A stretch of DNA of 64,000 nucleotides from Mycobacterium shinjukuense (GTDB lineage Bacteria > Actinomycetota > Actinomycetes > Mycobacteriales > Mycobacteriaceae), in assembly GCF_010730055.1 (NCBI RefSeq), contig NZ_AP022575.1, positions 4,340,001-4,404,000 on the forward strand, written 5' to 3'. The notes under the pieces were generated by a model. The model did not search any database. It had not been told where the DNA came from and saw only the letters and a program-made list of their open reading frames with translations. Numbering within the stretch: the first letter of the stretch is position 1; the number at the start of each line of letters is the position of its first letter. Shown one piece after another: positions 50,919 through 60,065 of the stretch. A program made the translations under genes and the position numbers.

Positions 50919-53216
50919 ATGACGTCCGGGCGCACCCATGTGATTGACACCGTCGAACACGCCGCCGCCACCCCCGACCACCCGCAACCCTTTCACGAGC
51001 TGGGCCTCAAAGATGACGAGTACCAGCGGATCCGCGACATCCTGGGGCGCCGGCCCACCGACACCGAGCTGGCCATGTATTCGGTGATGTGGAGCGAGCA
51101 CTGCTCCTACAAATCGTCCAAGGTGCACCTGCGCTACTTCGGGGAGACCACCACCGACGAGATGCGCGCCGGCATGCTGGCCGGGATCGGCGAAAACGCC
51201 GGCGTGGTCGACATCGGCGACGGCTGGGCCGTCACGTTCAAGGTGGAATCGCACAACCACCCGTCCTACGTCGAGCCCTACCAAGGTGCGGCCACCGGCG
51301 TCGGGGGCATCGTCCGCGACATCATGGCCATGGGTGCGCGGCCGGTGGCCGTGCTGGACCAGCTGCGCTTCGGCGCCGCCGACGCCCCCGATACCCGCCG
51401 GCTGCTCGACGGTGTGGTCCGGGGCATCGGCGGCTACGGCAACTCGCTGGGCTTACCCAACATTGGCGGCGAGACCGTCTTCGACGCCTGCTATGCCGGC
51501 AACCCGTTGGTCAACGCGATGTGTGTCGGCGTCTTACGCCAGGAGGACCTCCATTTGGCGTTCGCCTCGGGCGTTGGGAACAAGATCGTCCTGTTCGGCG
51601 CGCGCACCGGTCTCGACGGCATCGGCGGGGTGTCGGTGCTGGCGTCGGACACCTTCGACGCCGCCGATGCCGAGGGTGCCGCCCGCAAGAAACTGCCCTC
51701 GGTGCAGGTGGGCGACCCGTTCATGGAGAAGGTGCTCATCGAATGCTGCCTGGAGCTCTACGCGGGCGGATTGGTGATCGGCATCCAGGATCTGGGTGGG
51801 GCCGGACTAGCGTGCGCCACATCGGAATTGGCAGCTGCCGGGGACGGCGGAATGGCCATCCAGCTCGACACCGTCCCGCTGCGGGCCAAAGAGATGACGC
51901 CCGCCGAGGTGTTATGCAGCGAGTCGCAGGAGCGGATGTGCGCGGTGGTCGCGCCGGAGAACGTGGACGCGTTTATGGCGGTGTGCCGCAAGTGGGAGGT
52001 GCTGGCCACCGTGATCGGCGAGGTCACCGACGGCGACCGGTTGCGGATCACCTGGTGTGGCCACACCGTCGTCGACGTGCCGCCGCGCACCGTGGCCCAC
52101 GAAGGCCCGGTCTACCATCGTCCGGTCGCCCGCCCCGCAACCCAGGACTCCCTGAACGCCGACGCCTCGGCCCGGCTGCCCCGGCCGGCCACCGGCGACC
52201 AGCTGCGCGCGACCTTGCTTGCGCTGCTGGGCAGCCCACATCTGTGCAGCCGCAAGTTCATCACCGAGCAATACGACCGGTACGTGCGCGGCAACACGGT
52301 GCTCGCCGAACACGCCGACGGCGGCATGCTGCGCGTCGACGAGACCACCGGCCGCGGCATCGCCGTGTCGACCGATGCGTCGGGACGATACACGCTGCTG
52401 GATCCCTACACCGGCGCCCAACTCGCCCTGGCCGAGGCCTACCGCAACGTCGCCGTCACCGGCGCCACCCCGGTCGCGGTGACCAATTGCCTCAACTTCG
52501 GATCCCCCGAGGATCCCGGGGTGATGTGGCAGTTCGCGCAGGCGGTCCGAGGTCTCGCCGATGGCTGTGCCGCCCTGGGCATTCCGGTCACCGGTGGCAA
52601 CGTCAGCTTCTACAACCAAACGGGGTCGACGGCGATCATGCCCACCCCGGTGGTCGGGGTGCTCGGTGTGATCGATGACGTCGCCCGGCGCATCCCCACC
52701 GCTTTCGGCAGTGAACCCGGCGAAACCCTGATGCTGCTGGGCGACACCCGCGACGAGTTCGACGGCTCCGTCTGGGCGCAGGTGACCGCCGACCATCTGG
52801 GGGGGTGGCCGCCCGCGGTCGACCTGGCCCGGGAGAAGCTGCTGGCCGACGTGTTGTGCTCGGCGTCCCGCGACGGGCTGGTCTCCGCCGCACACGACCT
52901 GTCCGAAGGCGGGCTGGCCCAAACCATCGTCGAATCCGCGCTGGCGGGTGAAACCGGTTGCCGCATCGTGCTGCCCGACGGCGCCGACCCGTTTGTCATG
53001 CTGTTTTCTGAGTCCGCGGGCCGGGTGCTGGTCGCCGTGCCGCGCACCGAGGAGAGCCGGTTCCGCGCGATGTGCCAGGCGCGTGGGTTGCCGGCGGTGC
53101 GCATCGGGGTCGTCGACCAGGCTGCGGACGCGGTCGAGGTGCAGGGCCTGTTCACGGTGTCGCTGGCCGAGCTGCGCGCGACGTCGGAGGCGGTGCTGCC
53201 GCGGCTGTTTGGATGA
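50919..53216 (+). CDS. purL: FGAM synthetase large subunit PurL
   Basis: 765 residues (small-type PurL of the PurSQL complex; Mtb 754). Converts FGAR and ammonia to FGAM with ATP. Blocks in order: MYSVMWSEHCSYKSSKVHLR, FKVESHNHPSYVEPYQGAATGVGGIVRDI, GNPLVNAMCVGV, SESQERMCAVV, NVSFYNQTG and DLSEGGLAQTIVESAL. ATG at 50919; the N-terminus is about ten residues longer than I recall from Mtb, and a later start is possible. The stop overlaps the following protease gene (ATGA). Confidence 0.96.
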   Translation: MTSGRTHVIDTVEHAAATPDHPQPFHELGLKDDEYQRIRDILGRRPTDTELAMYSVMWSEHCSYKSSKVHLRYFGETTTDEMRAGMLAGIGENAGVVDIGDGWAVTFKVESHNHPSYVEPYQGAATGVGGIVRDIMAMGARPVAVLDQLRFGAADAPDTRRLLDGVVRGIGGYGNSLGLPNIGGETVFDACYAGNPLVNAMCVGVLRQEDLHLAFASGVGNKIVLFGARTGLDGIGGVSVLASDTFDAADAEGAARKKLPSVQVGDPFMEKVLIECCLELYAGGLVIGIQDLGGAGLACATSELAAAGDGGMAIQLDTVPLRAKEMTPAEVLCSESQERMCAVVAPENVDAFMAVCRKWEVLATVIGEVTDGDRLRITWCGHTVVDVPPRTVAHEGPVYHRPVARPATQDSLNADASARLPRPATGDQLRATLLALLGSPHLCSRKFITEQYDRYVRGNTVLAEHADGGMLRVDETTGRGIAVSTDASGRYTLLDPYTGAQLALAEAYRNVAVTGATPVAVTNCLNFGSPEDPGVMWQFAQAVRGLADGCAALGIPVTGGNVSFYNQTGSTAIMPTPVVGVLGVIDDVARRIPTAFGSEPGETLMLLGDTRDEFDGSVWAQVTADHLGGWPPAVDLAREKLLADVLCSASRDGLVSAAHDLSEGGLAQTIVESALAGETGCRIVLPDGADPFVMLFSESAGRVLVAVPRTEESRFRAMCQARGLPAVRIGVVDQAADAVEVQGLFTVSLAELRATSEAVLPRLFG

Positions 53217-53929
53217 GTCGGCTGCGGGCGCTGTCGTTGGCCGCCGCCCTGATCGGGTGGAGCTTTGTCGGTGCTCGGCTGCGTGCCCGGTGGCGGGTGC
53301 CGCTGCAGGCCGGTCTGGCTGGCGCTCTGGTGCTGGTGACCCGTGCGCCGTTGGGTCTGTGTCCGCCGCGGCTGTGGGCGGGGTTGCGGCTGGGCTCGGC
53401 GGCCGCGGTGGTGGCGACGACGGCGGTGGCGGCCGCCACCTCGCTGCCAGCCGTGCGGCTGTCGATGTCGGCGCACGCCCGGCCGACGTCGGTGTCGGGC
53501 TGGCTGGTGCTGCACATACCCGTCGGCACGGTGTGGGCGGAGGAGGCCGCGTTCCGCGCGGCGCTGGCCACCGCCGGTTCCGGGGCCTTCGGTCCGGCCG
53601 GTGGACGTTTGCTACAGGCCGGCGCCTTCGGCCTGTCCCACGTTCCGGACGCGCGCGAGACCGGCGCGCCGCTGGCGGCAACGGTGCTGGTGACCGGCGT
53701 TGCAGGCTGGCTTTTCGGCTGGCTGGCCGACCGGTCCGAAAGCCTGGCGGCGCCATTGCTGGCGCACCTGGCCGTCAACGAGGCCGGTGCGGTCGCGGCG
53801 CTGACCATCCAGCGACACCGGCCGCACGATCCGAGCGGTGCCCGGCGGAGCGGCTATACTCGAACCTCGGCGCCATCACACGGCGATCACTCGACCGAGA
53901 GGGTTGACACCTCAGGTGGACAGACTTAG
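53213..53929 (+). CDS. CPBP-family intramembrane metalloprotease (Rv0804-type)
   Basis: 238 residues from the ATG overlapping the purL stop. Several hydrophobic helices; the ABI/CPBP motifs are EEAAFR (about 108-113), the His of AFGLSHVPD (about 143) and HLAVNEAG near 185. Such proteases act on membrane substrates, but none is known here. The last about 30 residues are hydrophilic and extend 14 bases into the phosphodiesterase gene. Confidence 0.87.
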   Translation: MSRLRALSLAAALIGWSFVGARLRARWRVPLQAGLAGALVLVTRAPLGLCPPRLWAGLRLGSAAAVVATTAVAAATSLPAVRLSMSAHARPTSVSGWLVLHIPVGTVWAEEAAFRAALATAGSGAFGPAGGRLLQAGAFGLSHVPDARETGAPLAATVLVTGVAGWLFGWLADRSESLAAPLLAHLAVNEAGAVAALTIQRHRPHDPSGARRSGYTRTSAPSHGDHSTERVDTSGGQT

Positions 53930-54872
53930 GGCCGCGGAGCATCCGCGGCCGGAATACGTTCTGCTACACATCAGCGACACGCATCTCAACGGGGGGGATG
54001 ACCCCCTCTACGGCGTGGTGGACGCCGACGGCAGGCTGGGTGATCTACTCAACCAGCTGAAACATTCCGGGGTGCGCCCGGATGCCATCGTTTTCACCGG
54101 TGACTTGGCCGACGCCGGTGAGCCGGCGGCGTATCGCAAACTGCGCGGCGTGGTCGAACCCTTTGCCGCCGAGCTGGGCGCCGAACTCATCTGGGTGATG
54201 GGCAACCACGACAACCGGGCCGCCCTGCGCCGATTCCTGCTCGACGAGGCGCCGTCGATGGCACCGCTGGACCGGGTCTACATGATTGACGGCCTGCGGA
54301 TCATCACCGTGGACACCTCGGTGCCGGGACATCATCACGGCGAACTCAGCACCCTTCAATTGAGATGGCTTGCCCACGAATTGGCAATCCCGGCCCCGCA
54401 CGGCACCATCTTGGCGGTGCACCATCCACCCATTCCCAGCGTCTTGGACCTGGCCGTGACGGTGGAACTTCGCGACCAAGCCGCGCTAGGCCGGGTACTC
54501 GAGGGCAGCGACGTCCGATCCATTCTGGCCGGGCACCTGCATTACTCGACCAACGCCACATTCGTCGGCATTCCGGTGTCGGTGGCATCCGCCACCTGCT
54601 ACACCCAAGACCTGACCGTCGCCGTCGGCGGAACCCGCGGCCGAGACGGTGCCCAGGGCTGCAATGTGGTGCACGTCTACCAGGACACCGTCGTGCACTC
54701 GGTTATTCCGCTGGGTACCGGACAAACCGTGGGCACCTTTGTCTCTCCCACGCAGGCGAAACGTCGCATCGCCGAAAGCGGAATGTTCATCGAACCGTCG
54801 CGGCGCGATTCGCTGTTCACCGACCTTCCGATGGTGCTGACGCCATCGGTTCGGCAAAGTCCTGCTGGCTGA
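53916..54872 (+). CDS. Class III cyclic nucleotide phosphodiesterase (Rv0805-type)
   Basis: 318 residues from GTG 53916, equal to Mtb Rv0805, a dimetal cAMP phosphodiesterase. All metal ligands fall at the same numbers: D21 and H23 (SDTH), D63 (TGDLAD), N97 and H98 (GNHD), H169 (VHH), H207 and H209 (GHLH). The C-terminal tail (AESGMFIEPSRRDSLF) is the membrane/cell-wall-associating region described for Rv0805. It also cleaves other phosphodiesters. Its 3' end overlaps the convergent cpsY 3' end by 56 bases. Confidence 0.95.
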   Translation: MDRLRAAEHPRPEYVLLHISDTHLNGGDDPLYGVVDADGRLGDLLNQLKHSGVRPDAIVFTGDLADAGEPAAYRKLRGVVEPFAAELGAELIWVMGNHDNRAALRRFLLDEAPSMAPLDRVYMIDGLRIITVDTSVPGHHHGELSTLQLRWLAHELAIPAPHGTILAVHHPPIPSVLDLAVTVELRDQAALGRVLEGSDVRSILAGHLHYSTNATFVGIPVSVASATCYTQDLTVAVGGTRGRDGAQGCNVVHVYQDTVVHSVIPLGTGQTVGTFVSPTQAKRRIAESGMFIEPSRRDSLFTDLPMVLTPSVRQSPAG

Positions 54873-56415
54873 TATCCGCCGCCACCTTCTCCCACGGCGC
54901 GGGTATCGGGAAATACCGCTCCAGGAAACTGACGACCCGCTCCGCTCGCTCGGCGGCGCCGACTTCGGGAAAACTGCCGTCATTGAGGCAGAAGAAGTCG
55001 TACTTGCGTCGCTTGCGCAATTCCGGCAGCAAGTCCAGGCCCGCATAGCTGGTGGTGTCCACGTACAAGACCCTGGCTTTCTCCTGCTGCACGGCGCGGC
55101 CGGTCATCAGCGCATAGTAGTGGTACAGCGAGTTGGTCACCGAAATGTCGGTGCCGGACCGAAATGCGCTGGCCTGGGTCCGCGCGAATTCCTCAGGAAA
55201 TTCCCGCTCCATCTCGACCAGCACGCTCTTGCGCAACGGGACGGCGGTGTGCTCCAGATGGCGGGTAATCAGATGGCCGAACCGCTCGTAAAGGAGCTGC
55301 CGGTTCACCCGGGCCGCGTTCTCGTGACCACTGCGGGTGGCATCGTTTGCCCCGAGCCCGATTCGGGTCTTGGCCTCGATGAACCGGGTCACACCACCCG
55401 AGGAGAAGAACATGCTGGGCTTGACCGGCCGACCGAAAAACATGTCGTCATTGGAGTACAGAAAGTGCTCGCTGAGCCCCGGAATATGGTGCAGCTGGCT
55501 CTCCACCGCATGCGAGTTATAGGTGGGCAAGGCGGCGCGATCCGAAAAGTGTTCCGCGGCGCGCACGATGGTGATTTTGGGATGCTCGGCCAGCCACCGC
55601 GGTGGGGTTGAATCTGTCGCGATGAAGATGCGCCGGATCCATGGGGCGAACATGTTCACCGACCGCAGCGCGTATTTCAATTCGTCGATCTGGCGGATTC
55701 GCGCGTCCGCATCGTCACCCTCGCCCACCACGTAGTGGGACATTTGTGCCGCGCGCCGCGCCCGGAACTCCGGGTCGCTGCCGTCGACCCAGGAGAACAC
55801 CAGATCAATGTCGAACGTCACGTCGCTGGCGTGCGGCGTGAACATCCCCTCCAGCGTCGGCCATTTGTAGCCGTACAACTTGACGGTGGTCGGTACTACC
55901 TCATTCTTCGGCAGCAGTTTACGGGTCAGCGAGTTTTCCACCGGACAGCGGATCACGGTCTCTTCGTAAACCCAGAATTGGAGTTCCACGCCGAATGCCG
56001 GACCATACCGAAATCCGCCCGGTGCAATCCGGCGCCGGTACAACCGGACGATACGGGGGTCGGCCGACGACGATAGCCGCCCGTTGGCCATCAGGACGGG
56101 AGAGATTCCCTTCTGGTCCATCGTCTTGGCGTACATCGGTTCGGTAAGACACGCGGCGGCCAGGGCGCGCTCGACGGCGGGGCGCAGCTGGATGTCAATA
56201 GCGAGCACCGGCCGGTTCTTGTGGTCGCGGATCAACAGGAAGGGAATATCTGCCCGGTTCAACGTCTTTCGCACGAAGACCAGATCCTCGATCTGCGCCT
56301 CCTGTGGGGTCAGGCTGGACTCCAGGCGGGCAATCTTGCCTCGCCGGGTGACAATGATGGGAGCCAGGGCGCGCTGGACGGGCCGAGCGCCGTCACGCGA
56401 AATGGTCTTGGGCAT
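54817..56415 (-). CDS. cpsY: Stealth-family sugar-phosphotransferase CpsY
   Basis: 532 residues. Stealth proteins transfer hexose-1-phosphate to polysaccharides. Conserved regions: CR1 IDLVFSWVDGSDPEF, CR2 RQIDELKYALRSVNMFAPWIRRIFIATD with the W-L-x-x-H-P that follows, CR3 SNDDMFFGRPV, and CR4 near the C-terminus (KYDFFCLNDG). No signal peptide. Corresponds to Mtb Rv0806c, annotated CpsY; the polysaccharide made in mycobacteria is not firmly known. Convergent with the phosphodiesterase. Confidence 0.92.
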   Translation of the reverse strand: MPKTISRDGARPVQRALAPIIVTRRGKIARLESSLTPQEAQIEDLVFVRKTLNRADIPFLLIRDHKNRPVLAIDIQLRPAVERALAAACLTEPMYAKTMDQKGISPVLMANGRLSSSADPRIVRLYRRRIAPGGFRYGPAFGVELQFWVYEETVIRCPVENSLTRKLLPKNEVVPTTVKLYGYKWPTLEGMFTPHASDVTFDIDLVFSWVDGSDPEFRARRAAQMSHYVVGEGDDADARIRQIDELKYALRSVNMFAPWIRRIFIATDSTPPRWLAEHPKITIVRAAEHFSDRAALPTYNSHAVESQLHHIPGLSEHFLYSNDDMFFGRPVKPSMFFSSGGVTRFIEAKTRIGLGANDATRSGHENAARVNRQLLYERFGHLITRHLEHTAVPLRKSVLVEMEREFPEEFARTQASAFRSGTDISVTNSLYHYYALMTGRAVQQEKARVLYVDTTSYAGLDLLPELRKRRKYDFFCLNDGSFPEVGAAERAERVVSFLERYFPIPAPWEKVAADISQQDFAEPMASAPSEGR

Positions 56416-56678
56416 CGGATCACCGCCTTAGAGAGAAGTGACTACGGCACCGAGGATGTCACATTTCCGGCGTGGGCGCATGGCGGGGACCATGCGGTTG
56501 CGGCGACACCTCTTGCAGGACAGCAGCTTTAACGGTCCGCCGGCATCCGCGGCGCTGTGCATGGTCACCAGATGCCGCCACACCTGGCGACGGTCAGCAC
56601 AGCCGCAGCGGCGAAGGCCCGCAGGAGCCGTGGTGTCGTGGGCTGTCTCTTGCGATCCGGTGTCCGGCCGACACCATG

Positions 56679-57884
56679 CTAGGGGTTGATCGTGTTGTCA
56701 CCGAGCTGGCGGCCCCACACGTGTTCGACGATCAGCGGTGAACCAAGTTCGAAGTGATTGTATGGCGCCAGGCTGGCGCCGACGTCCATCACCAGATACG
56801 GCGCCGGCCACAGGTCGCGGGTGATCTTTGCCCAGCATCCCGGTCGCCCGCCGGGTCCCCCCCGCGCGTTGATCCGGGGCAGGTTTTCCGGATAGATGTA
56901 CGGATTTGGTGCGCCCGAGATGGAGCCGGCCGAGTTTGCCCCCAGCGCGTAGCCGTTGAACCCCAGTGCCGTGCGGATCCTGGGCGCTGCTTCGTTGTAG
57001 TTGCGGATGGCGCAGACGATTTCGGGACTGTACTCGTCTAAGAGCTGGCCGGTGGGAACCAGATCGGCGGCCCCGCGCACCAGGTACGGCCCGCCGCGCC
57101 CGAACACGTCGGCCCCGGTGACGCCGAAGCCGGCCGCCGCCAGCAACGCCGCATCCAGATCGCTCCGGTGCTGGTGTAGCGTCCGCGCCGTGGTCACCGC
57201 CCGGTCGAGGGCAGCGAACAGGTCCGAGGAGGCGTCGGCGTAGATATCGCCCAGGGCCGCCAACCGCGCGATGTCGGAGCGGACCTGCGGCATCTGCGGG
57301 TTCAGGTCATCGAGGATGGTGTTGCCGTCGATCAGCGCGGCGCCGATCTTGTCACCCCACCCGCTGAGGGCCTCAGCGGCCGCGCTCAGCGTCAGGTTGA
57401 GCTTGACCGGATCCACCTTCTGGGTGATCGCGGTCAGCGTCTGGAACAGCGTGTTGAATTCTGTGGTTACCGCCGTCGCATCGATCACCATGGCTGGTGT
57501 GATGTGCTGTGGAGCGGGATCTTTTGGTGAAGCCAGCGCCACGTATTTGTTTCCGAAGACCGTGGTCGCCTTGATCTGGGCCGCCACATTGGCCGGGATC
57601 TGGCTGATGTACTTCGGATCCACATCCAGCACCAGCTTGGCCGCCGGCACGCCGTCCCGAGTAACCTCGGAGATGCTGGACACCCGGCCGATCTGCACCC
57701 CGTTCATGGTGACCTTGGCGCCCAGATCGGTCACCAAGCCGGCCCGCGGAGCAATCATCGTCAATGTCGTCTTCGGAATGAACATCCCACGGAATTGCCC
57801 GTACAACATCGCACCGGTGAGCCCCAACACCACCAATGCCACCAGGCCGATGGTTTTGAATGGTGGCCGGCTCCGCGGATCCAT
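56679..57884 (-). CDS. Orphan MCE-family protein (MceA-like)
   Basis: 401 residues from ATG 57884. An N-terminal membrane helix (about 11-30, IGLVALVVLGLTGAMLYG) is followed by the MCE domain (about 36-115): TTLTMIAPRAGLVTDLGAKVTMNGVQIGRVSSI and VFGNKYVAL. A long helical region follows (VTTEFNTLFQTLTAITQKV). The C-terminal part resembles MceA (Mce1A-type) proteins. MCE proteins form lipid-transport tubes with YrbE permeases, but no yrbE or other mce gene is adjacent. Not at this locus in Mtb. Only 19 bases separate its start from the divergent Rv0807-type gene. The 263 bases between it and cpsY hold no gene I can support. Confidence 0.88.
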   Translation of the reverse strand: MDPRSRPPFKTIGLVALVVLGLTGAMLYGQFRGMFIPKTTLTMIAPRAGLVTDLGAKVTMNGVQIGRVSSISEVTRDGVPAAKLVLDVDPKYISQIPANVAAQIKATTVFGNKYVALASPKDPAPQHITPAMVIDATAVTTEFNTLFQTLTAITQKVDPVKLNLTLSAAAEALSGWGDKIGAALIDGNTILDDLNPQMPQVRSDIARLAALGDIYADASSDLFAALDRAVTTARTLHQHRSDLDAALLAAAGFGVTGADVFGRGGPYLVRGAADLVPTGQLLDEYSPEIVCAIRNYNEAAPRIRTALGFNGYALGANSAGSISGAPNPYIYPENLPRINARGGPGGRPGCWAKITRDLWPAPYLVMDVGASLAPYNHFELGSPLIVEHVWGRQLGDNTINP

Positions 57885-57903
57885 GATTCTGAGACCCTAA
57901 GCT

Positions 57904-58293
57904 ATGGTCGCCCGCGATAGCACCAACCCGGCAAAGACTCGGCACGCCGTATTGGCGCTCGCGGATTGGTTGCGAGACGACACCCGTCCGGCACCCGACC
58001 GGGACACCTTGGGCAGGGCCGTTCGGCTCACCGCGCGCACCCTTGCCGCGGTGGCTCCGGGCGCCAGCGTCGAGGTACGGATCCCGCCGTTCGTCGCGGT
58101 CCAGTGTGTATCCGGGCCCAGGCATACCCGCGGCAACCCGCCCAACGTGGTGCAGACCGACCCGCGAACCTGGTTGTTGTTGGCGACCGGCATGCTGACG
58201 GTGTCCGACGCGAAAGCCACCGGCGCGCTGACCCTGTCGGGTTCCCGGGCCGGTGACATCGAAGGCTGGCTGCCGCTGGTCAGCGTCGGCTGA
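57904..58293 (+). CDS. Sterol-carrier-like protein (Rv0807-type)
   Basis: 129 residues, same length as Rv0807. Member of the small 'sterol carrier family' / SCP2-like group upstream of purF: LADWLRDDTRPAPDRDTL at the start and APGASVEVRIPPFVAVQCV. The LSGSRAGDIEGWLPLV tail is typical of SCP2-like domains. Function unknown; its constant position before purF suggests cotranscription with purF (93 bases upstream). Confidence 0.88.
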   Translation: MVARDSTNPAKTRHAVLALADWLRDDTRPAPDRDTLGRAVRLTARTLAAVAPGASVEVRIPPFVAVQCVSGPRHTRGNPPNVVQTDPRTWLLLATGMLTVSDAKATGALTLSGSRAGDIEGWLPLVSVG

Positions 58294-58385
58294 AAGTTGG
58301 CGGGCCGAGCCACGTGGGTGGTCAACGCCGTCGGTGGTTGGCCCCGGGGCAGCCAACACGCGAGCCTTGATTCGGCGGCGGGCCG

Positions 58386-59969
58386 GTGGTCGCCGTAGAC
58401 TTCGGATACGTCACCAACCGCGCCCCAGGGAGCCGCCAAACCGTGACCCGCCAGCAGCCCGAGCAGGACCCCAGCCCCCCCCGGGAAGAGTGTGGTGTAT
58501 TCGGAGTCTGGGCCCCGGGTGAGGATGTCGCCAAACTCACCTACTACGGCCTGTACGCGTTGCAGCATCGCGGCCAAGAGGCAGCCGGGATCGCCGTCGC
58601 CGATGGGTCCCAGGTGCTGGTCTTCAAAGACCTTGGCCTGGTCAGCCAGGTGTTCGACGAGCAGACCTTGGCGGCCATGCCGGGCCACGTCGCCATCGGA
58701 CACTGCCGCTACTCCACCACCGGGGACACCACCTGGGAGAACGCCCAGCCGGTGTTCCGCAACACCGCCGCCGGCACCGGGGTCGCGTTGGGGCACAACG
58801 GAAACCTGGTCAACACCGCTGCCCTTGCCGCGCGTGCCCGGGACGCCGGATTGATCGCCAGACGCTGCCCGGCCCCGGCGACGACGGACTCCGACATCCT
58901 AGGCGCATTGCTGGCCCACGGCGCGGCCGATGCCAGCCTGGAGCAGGCGGCGCTGGACCTGCTGCCAACCGTGCGCGGAGCGTTCTGCCTGACGTTTATG
59001 GACGAGAACACGCTGTATGCGTGCCGCGATCCGTATGGGGTGCGGCCGCTGTCGCTCGGACGGCTGGATCGCGGCTGGGTGGTGGCCTCGGAAACGGCGG
59101 CGCTGGACATCGTCGGCGCCTCGTTCGTCCGGGACATCGAACCCGGTGAATTGCTTGCGATCGACGCCGACGGGGTGCGGTCCACCCGGTTCGCCAATCC
59201 CACGCCGAAGGGCTGCGTGTTCGAATACGTCTACTTGGCGCGACCGGACAGCACGATCGCCGGCCGGTCCGTGCACGCCACCCGGCTGGAGATCGGACGC
59301 CGACTGGCCCGCGAATGCCCGGTTGACGCGGATCTGGTGATCGGCGTTCCGGAATCGGGCACCCCGGCCGCGGTGGGATACGCGCAAGAGTCCGGCATCC
59401 CGTACGGGCAGGGCCTGATGAAGAACGCCTACGTCGGGCGCACCTTTATTCAGCCGTCACAGACCATCCGTCAGCTCGGGATCCGGCTGAAGCTGAACCC
59501 GCTCAAAGAGGTGATCCGCGGCAAACGGCTCATCGTCGTCGACGACTCGATCGTGCGGGGCAACACCCAGCGCGCGCTGGTGCGCATGCTGCGCGAGGCC
59601 GGCGCGGTGGAAGTGCACGTGCGCATCGCCTCACCCCCGGTCAAGTGGCCCTGTTTCTACGGCATCGACTTCCCGTCGCCGGCCGAGTTGATCGCCAACG
59701 CCGTCGAAGACGAAGGGGAGATGCTGGAAGCGGTTCGGCATGCCATCAACGCCGACACGCTGGGGTACCTCTCGCTGCGGGGTCTGATCGCCGCCAGCGA
59801 GCAGCCCGCGTCGCGGCTGTGCACGGCGTGCTTCGACGGCAAATACCCGATCGAGCTGCCCAGCGAGACCGCGCTAGGCAAAAACGTCATCGAGCACATG
59901 CTCGCCAGCGCGGCCCGCGGCGCCGGGCTGGGCGATCTGGCGACCGATGACCTCCCCGTCGGGCGCTGA
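58386..59969 (+). CDS. purF: Amidophosphoribosyltransferase
   Basis: 527 residues, equal to Mtb PurF, from GTG 58386. First committed step of purine synthesis (PRPP + Gln to phosphoribosylamine). Has a 35-residue propeptide and then the nucleophile C36 in EECGVFGVWAP. Glutaminase blocks: HCRYSTTGDTTWENAQP and GHNGNLVN. The phosphoribosyltransferase PRPP loop is LIVVDDSIVRGNT. The [4Fe-4S] cysteines typical of this subtype are visible (GCVFEY, WPCFYG, RLCTACFDGKYP). purM follows. Confidence 0.97.
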   Translation: MVAVDFGYVTNRAPGSRQTVTRQQPEQDPSPPREECGVFGVWAPGEDVAKLTYYGLYALQHRGQEAAGIAVADGSQVLVFKDLGLVSQVFDEQTLAAMPGHVAIGHCRYSTTGDTTWENAQPVFRNTAAGTGVALGHNGNLVNTAALAARARDAGLIARRCPAPATTDSDILGALLAHGAADASLEQAALDLLPTVRGAFCLTFMDENTLYACRDPYGVRPLSLGRLDRGWVVASETAALDIVGASFVRDIEPGELLAIDADGVRSTRFANPTPKGCVFEYVYLARPDSTIAGRSVHATRLEIGRRLARECPVDADLVIGVPESGTPAAVGYAQESGIPYGQGLMKNAYVGRTFIQPSQTIRQLGIRLKLNPLKEVIRGKRLIVVDDSIVRGNTQRALVRMLREAGAVEVHVRIASPPVKWPCFYGIDFPSPAELIANAVEDEGEMLEAVRHAINADTLGYLSLRGLIAASEQPASRLCTACFDGKYPIELPSETALGKNVIEHMLASAARGAGLGDLATDDLPVGR

Positions 59970-60065
59970 CGCCGCCGCCGCGGGCACCACCGCCCGTAAG
60001 CGGTCGGCATGACCGCACCCATTACCGATACCGGCGGTGCGCGCGGCCCGGTAGCCTTTATCGCG

